Below, one piece after another: positions 59,737 to 64,000 of a stretch of DNA of 64,000 nt. Positions within the stretch are counted from its first letter, which is position 1, and every line of letters starts with the position of its first letter. A program made the position numbers and the translations under genes. Source of the stretch: JAAFHB01 sp942493325 (GTDB taxonomy: Bacteria; Bacteroidota; Bacteroidia; Bacteroidales; Prolixibacteraceae); assembly GCA_942493325.1 (NCBI GenBank), contig OW818689.1:1302001-1366000 (forward strand). The letters are read 5' to 3'. A model generated the notes under the pieces. That model saw only the letters and a list, made by a program, of their open reading frames with translations. It did not search any database and was not told the DNA's origin.

Positions 59737-62700
59737 ATGAAGTATAATTTTTTTATATTGCTCTTTTTAAGTTCTGCAATCGGCTTTTCACAGCCCCGGG
59801 AGATTCAGAATGCAAACATTATTGGAATAAATAAGCTGCCGGCAAGAACAGCATTCTGGCCATCACCTTCGCTCGATGAAGCCAAAAAATCAGATTACGA
59901 TCATTCTGTTTGGGTAAAATCATTAAACGGGACATGGAATTTTCACTGGTCTCCGGATCCAATGACCAGACCTGTAGATTTTTACATGCCTGAATTTGAT
60001 CGCAATGGCTGGGGAACCATTGATGTGCCTTCAACTATCGAACGGAAGGGGTTCGGGATTCCCCTATATACTAACTCAACCTACCCATTCAAAGTAAATC
60101 CGCCGTTTGTGATGGATGAACCTGATCCAAAATACACCACCTATAAACAGAGAAACCCGGTTGGTTCGTATTGCCGGAACTTTACAATTCCTGAAAACTG
60201 GCGTGGCAAACGGATCATTCTGCATCTGGCCGGGGTCAGTTCTGCAGCAAATGTTTGGGTAAATGGAAAACGTGCCGGATATACGCAAGACTCGCGGCTT
60301 CCATCCGAATTCGATGTCACCGAAAATCTGATTGACGGAGAGAATTTTCTGGCAGTCGAGACCTATAAATACAGTGATGGCTCTTACCTTGAAGATCAGG
60401 ATTACTGGCGTCTAAGTGGTATTTACCGGGATGTTTTTATCAGGGCGATTCCTCAATCAACGTTATGGGATATTTATGCAGAACCCGGACTGGATTTGAT
60501 GAGTAAGCAAGGAAAAGTGACAGTACACTATACTCCAGCCAATTTTACAACTTTGCCAACCAAAAATCATTCGGTTTTCGTTTCCGTCATTTCACCATCG
60601 GGCGTTCGGGTAGTCAACAAAAAGATATTCAAACTGGAATCGTTTAAACCTGGTTTGGGCAACGAAATAACACTTCCTGAAATCAATTTGGGAAAAGTGG
60701 CGTTATGGTATGATGAAAAGCCCCTGCAATACACTGTTTTGTTAGAATTTACCCGAGAAGGTCAGGTAACTGAAGCGTATCAGTTGCCGGTAGCTTTCCG
60801 TAAAATTGAAGTTTCCGGTAACACCATTTTATTAAACGGCGGGAAATTTAAAATCAGGGGAGTAAACCGCCACGAGTTTTCGCCCGATCAAGGCTGGACC
60901 GTTTCAAAAGATGAAATGATTCGTGATTTGAAATTGATGAAACAGGCCAATATCAATTTTGTGCGCAACGCCCATTATCCCAACGATCCGCGGTGGTACG
61001 AACTATGCGATCAGTACGGAATGATGGTAATGGACGAAGCTAACGTGGAGTCACACGGATTAAGCTATCACAAGCGCGTGCTTCCCGGCGACAAGCCTGA
61101 ATGGACTATTGCCTGTGTTGACCGGATGAAACGGATGGTTATTCGCGACCGCCAATTTCCTTCCGTGATGATGTGGTCGTTGGGAAATGAAGCAGGATAT
61201 GGGAATGCATTTCTTGAAATGCGCAAAGCAACCCTTGCCAGTGATCATGAGATGCGCCTGATTCAATATGCAGACATGAATATTGCCGCCGATTTTGACA
61301 GCCAGACTTATCCCACTATTGCATGGCTGAAACAACATCTCGAAGGAAAAGCCGTCCGCAAGGGAGAACGTGGCGAATCTTCCAATGAGGAGCAACATGG
61401 TAAATATCCATCAGGCAAACCATTTCTGCTCAATGAATATTGCCATGCGATGGGCAATAGTCTGGGTAACTTCAACGATTATTGGGAGCTTATTTACAGG
61501 AATGATTTATTGGTTGGTGGATTTGTTTGGGACTGGGTTGATCAGGCAATGTGGAAAAATACAAAAAACCAGTCAGAAGGTTTCGTTTATGGTGGCGATT
61601 TTGGCGATTATCCGAACAATAATAATTTTTGCATCAACGGACTTATTGGTGCAGACCGGATTCCGCATCCGCATTACTTTGAATTGCAAAAAGTTTATCA
61701 GCCGGTTTCATTCAGGTTGGTCAGTCAGAAACCACTGCTTGTCGAAGTAACCAACAGGCTGCTTACCACCAATTTAAATGAATACAATTTTGGCTATAAG
61801 CTGGTAACCGACGGAGAGAAAGAGTTCACAGGGTTACTGAGGCCTTCAGATATTGCTTCACTCACTTCAAAACAAATCAGACTGAGTGATGCAATTAAGT
61901 TTGATCCGCAAAAAGAGTATTTCGTAACAGTGCAGATTTCGCTCAAAGAGAACCTGATATGGGCAGAAAAAGGACATGTTATTGCCTGGGAGCAATTCCA
62001 TATCCCGCGTCAGACTGCAAAACCGGAGACTCCTCCTGTTGTAAGGGGTGCTAAGCCGGAATTGACCGAAACCAGTGACTTTTATCTGGTGAAGGGCGAA
62101 AATTTTACAGTCAGATTTGACCGTACTACGGGTTTAATTTCAGAATATACCCTGGGTGCCAAAACGGTTATAGCGGAAAAAGTGCGGTTTAATTTCTGGC
62201 GGGCTTTGACCGATAATGACAAGGGATGGGGAGCAGGTCAAAAAATGAAAACATGGGAAAATGAAGGAGCAAATTATCAACTGGTGCAATTTAATACTGA
62301 GCCGGCCAATGAAAATGTGATTGTCTTGAATAGCAGATTTTTGTTTTTAGCTACAGGTTCAACAGGCCAGGTTCAGCACGTTATTTATCCTGATGGCAAA
62401 ATCAGGATCGAATTTGAACTGAATATACCGGAGAAAACACCCAATGTACCACGCATTGGTCTTCAGTTTGAAATTGATAAAACCCTTCAAAACATTGAAT
62501 GGTTTGGGCGCGGTCCGCAGGAGAATTACAGTGACAGGAAAACGGCCGCAGCAATCGGACATTATCAGTCAACGGTGCAGAAATGGATTACACCGTATGT
62601 AAGGCCACAGGAAAATGCGAACCGTTGTGATATTCGGGCAATTACCTTTAGTAATGGGAATCAAAATGTTCAGTTTAAAACTGATGGAGAAGGAACATTT

Positions 62701-62907
62701 TCAGCAAGTGCCTGGCCTTACGATCAGAATACGCTTTCTACTTCAGCCCACAATTTTGAGCTCAATGAACACGATCGTATTGTTGTCAATATCGATTGTA
62801 CACAAATGGGGGTTGGTGGCGATAATTCATGGGGTCTTCCTGTATTGGAAAAGTACCAGGTCAAGCCGGGAAAATATCATTACAATTTTTCAATTCAGGG
62901 CAAATAA
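59737..62907 (+). CDS. GH2 beta-galactosidase (LacZ-type, five-domain)
   Basis: 1056 aa. Signal peptide about 1-19 (MKYNFFILLFLSSAIGFSQP). The layout is that of LacZ: jelly roll (about 40-240), Ig domain, TIM barrel (about 345-650), second Ig, and a large C-terminal beta-galactosidase small-chain domain (about 780-1050). Barrel motifs: NFVRNAHYPNDPRWYELCDQYG, DEANVESHG, acid/base E485 in SLGNEAGYGN, and nucleophile E567 in LLNEYCHAMGNS. It cleaves terminal beta-galactosides, here as an exported enzyme, downstream of galactanase products. It is 106 bp before a second GH2 gene on the same strand. Confidence 0.95.
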   Translation: MKYNFFILLFLSSAIGFSQPREIQNANIIGINKLPARTAFWPSPSLDEAKKSDYDHSVWVKSLNGTWNFHWSPDPMTRPVDFYMPEFDRNGWGTIDVPSTIERKGFGIPLYTNSTYPFKVNPPFVMDEPDPKYTTYKQRNPVGSYCRNFTIPENWRGKRIILHLAGVSSAANVWVNGKRAGYTQDSRLPSEFDVTENLIDGENFLAVETYKYSDGSYLEDQDYWRLSGIYRDVFIRAIPQSTLWDIYAEPGLDLMSKQGKVTVHYTPANFTTLPTKNHSVFVSVISPSGVRVVNKKIFKLESFKPGLGNEITLPEINLGKVALWYDEKPLQYTVLLEFTREGQVTEAYQLPVAFRKIEVSGNTILLNGGKFKIRGVNRHEFSPDQGWTVSKDEMIRDLKLMKQANINFVRNAHYPNDPRWYELCDQYGMMVMDEANVESHGLSYHKRVLPGDKPEWTIACVDRMKRMVIRDRQFPSVMMWSLGNEAGYGNAFLEMRKATLASDHEMRLIQYADMNIAADFDSQTYPTIAWLKQHLEGKAVRKGERGESSNEEQHGKYPSGKPFLLNEYCHAMGNSLGNFNDYWELIYRNDLLVGGFVWDWVDQAMWKNTKNQSEGFVYGGDFGDYPNNNNFCINGLIGADRIPHPHYFELQKVYQPVSFRLVSQKPLLVEVTNRLLTTNLNEYNFGYKLVTDGEKEFTGLLRPSDIASLTSKQIRLSDAIKFDPQKEYFVTVQISLKENLIWAEKGHVIAWEQFHIPRQTAKPETPPVVRGAKPELTETSDFYLVKGENFTVRFDRTTGLISEYTLGAKTVIAEKVRFNFWRALTDNDKGWGAGQKMKTWENEGANYQLVQFNTEPANENVIVLNSRFLFLATGSTGQVQHVIYPDGKIRIEFELNIPEKTPNVPRIGLQFEIDKTLQNIEWFGRGPQENYSDRKTAAAIGHYQSTVQKWITPYVRPQENANRCDIRAITFSNGNQNVQFKTDGEGTFSASAWPYDQNTLSTSAHNFELNEHDRIVVNIDCTQMGVGGDNSWGLPVLEKYQVKPGKYHYNFSIQGK

Positions 62908-63013
62908 CCTTAAAGATTCTTATAATACAATATTGGCGTACCAGTGCAGGAAATGGGATAGATTTTGTACTTTCGGATTTTGAAAAATTAAAAGCCTAAT
63001 ACATTAACTCCTA

Positions 63014-64000
63014 ATGAGACTAAAAACTTTTTTTTGTGCCGCCATAATAGTTCTGGCGACAGGTATCGGTCAGTCGAAGCCGCAGTTTGGCAGGGCGCTG
63101 CTTTTTAATGAAAACTGGCGGTTTAACCTTTCAGATGTGAAAGATGGCGCTCAATTCGGACTTAACGATTCGAAATGGAGATTACTGGATCTGCCGCACG
63201 ATTGGAGTGTCGAAGGTGTTTACAGTCCTGACAAAGCTAGTGCGACAGGTTATCTTCCGGGAGGCATTGCCTGGTACCGAAAAACATTTACTGTACCCGA
63301 ATCAGAGAAAGGAAACAATGCGTTTATCTATTTCGAAGGTATTTATAATCACAGCGAAGTATTTATCAACGGTCATTCATTAGGTATACGTCCGAACGGA
63401 TATATCTCGTTTATGGTTGATCTTACCCCCCATCTTAAATATGGCGAAGAAAATCTGATCTCGGTACGTGTGGATCATTCGCTGGATGCCGATTCCCGCT
63501 GGTACTCAGGATCGGGAATTTACAGGGATGCCTATCTTGTTTATTCCTCACCCGTCCACATCGATTTATGGGGAGTCTATTTCAAAGCAGACAATATAAC
63601 CTCCAAAAAAGCGGAAGTTTCAGTTGAAACAACAATAAATAATAGTCTTGCAACCGGAGCAAATGTGAAAATCTCGCACGAAATCACAGAGCCTGCATCC
63701 GGGAAAATCGTTTCCAAAGGATCAGTAAATCTGAAGATAGGTGCCGGGCTGAAGGAAACCGCCAAACAAGTTATTTCACTTTCTGCACCTAAACTTTGGT
63801 CGTTGGAACAGCCCTATCTTTATACGCTCAAAACCAGGGTTGAGATGGGCGGGAAAGTGATCGATCAGAACGAACAGAAACTGGGCTTACGCGAGCTTAA
63901 ATTCGATCCCGATAAAGGCCTTGCTTTGAATGGGGTCTGGACAAAGGTTAAAGGTGTTTGTATCCATCACGATGCCGGTTGTCTTGGTTCTGCCGTTCCG
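63014..64000 (+). CDS. GH2-family glycosidase, partial (cut by window end)
   Basis: 329 codons are visible from the ATG at 63014, with no stop before the window end. Signal peptide about 1-20 (RLKTFFCAAIIVLATGIGQS). The N-terminal sugar-binding jelly roll has NENWRFNLSDV, LDLPHDWSVEG, GGIAWYRKTF, GIYNHSEVFINGHSLG and DSRWYSGSGIYRDAYL, which are the marks of Bacteroidota GH2 enzymes. The Ig domain and the start of the TIM barrel (GVWTKVKGVCIHHDAGCLG) follow. The catalytic Glu residues are outside the window. It differs from the LacZ-type neighbour and may be a beta-galactosidase or beta-glucuronidase. Confidence 0.9.
   Translation, partial: MRLKTFFCAAIIVLATGIGQSKPQFGRALLFNENWRFNLSDVKDGAQFGLNDSKWRLLDLPHDWSVEGVYSPDKASATGYLPGGIAWYRKTFTVPESEKGNNAFIYFEGIYNHSEVFINGHSLGIRPNGYISFMVDLTPHLKYGEENLISVRVDHSLDADSRWYSGSGIYRDAYLVYSSPVHIDLWGVYFKADNITSKKAEVSVETTINNSLATGANVKISHEITEPASGKIVSKGSVNLKIGAGLKETAKQVISLSAPKLWSLEQPYLYTLKTRVEMGGKVIDQNEQKLGLRELKFDPDKGLALNGVWTKVKGVCIHHDAGCLGSAVP

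Overview
The window is a chromosome segment of a free-living or gut-associated Bacteroidota bacterium, most likely from the order Bacteroidales/Marinilabiliales. The evidence is the gene content: a conserved CBS-nadK-DUF6089-uppS-bamA-ompH-ompH-murI block, a SPOR/TPR protein, NigD-like and DUF6769 and HYC_CC_PP proteins, a TonB-dependent receptor with a carboxypeptidase-like leader domain, and many GH2-type glycosidases. Promoter-like TTTG/TAnnTTTG boxes and weak Shine-Dalgarno signals fit the same phylum. No rRNA, tRNA, CRISPR array or transposase gene was seen.

Layout. 1-5446: a PEP/pyruvate-binding enzyme with receiver-like domains (cut by the window edge) and a 2-oxoacid:ferredoxin oxidoreductase (korAB). 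5662-8534: gamma-carbonic anhydrase, then a sugar nucleotidyltransferase paired with a sugar kinase-like phosphotransferase. 8540-16610: a leftward envelope block (murI, two ompH/skp, bamA, uppS, DUF6089, nadK, CBS-ACT), with pdxJ divergent from it. 17398-18160: a gene-free patch packed with hairpin repeats. 18082-23170: an alpha/beta hydrolase, malQ, a four-helix-bundle gene inside inverted low-complexity arrays, and an S9 peptidase. 23256-29562: a heavy-metal type RND efflux operon whose TolC gene is frameshifted. 29692-31021: thioesterase and a NigD-like lipoprotein. 31237-36201: threonine operon (thrA, a phosphoglycerate-mutase-like gene that probably supplies homoserine kinase, thrC). 36306-41257: recA, bcp, SPOR protein, clpS, nfeD, floA. 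41436-45392: a methyltransferase and a second metal locus (HYC_CC_PP, TonB receptor, HMA protein). 45497-64000: a carbohydrate-utilisation cluster (GH39, GH53, GH51, Tat-type enolase-superfamily protein, metallophosphoesterase, TIM-barrel lipoprotein, GH110-like, DUF5916, two GH2; the last is cut by the window end).

How it works together. The right third reads as a galactan/arabinogalactan degradation set: GH53 cuts beta-1,4-galactan, GH51 removes arabinose, the GH2 enzymes remove beta-galactose, and the GH110-like protein would remove alpha-galactose. No SusC/SusD pair or sensor is present in the window, so the uptake part must lie elsewhere or beyond the right end.

The least ordinary content is non-coding. 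Two intergenic patches 31 kb apart (17398-18000 and 48440-48960) carry the same repeat families: an about 88-bp element with inverted GGGTGAC ends, and 48-51-bp hairpins with GGCGCA/TGCGCC ends. The four-helix-bundle (S23/IVS-type) gene at 20587-20979 is enclosed by oppositely oriented arrays of an 8/16-bp word, which recalls the fold of 23S rRNA intervening sequences but lies outside an rRNA gene. All coordinates of repeats and alignments were made by eye; no searches were run.
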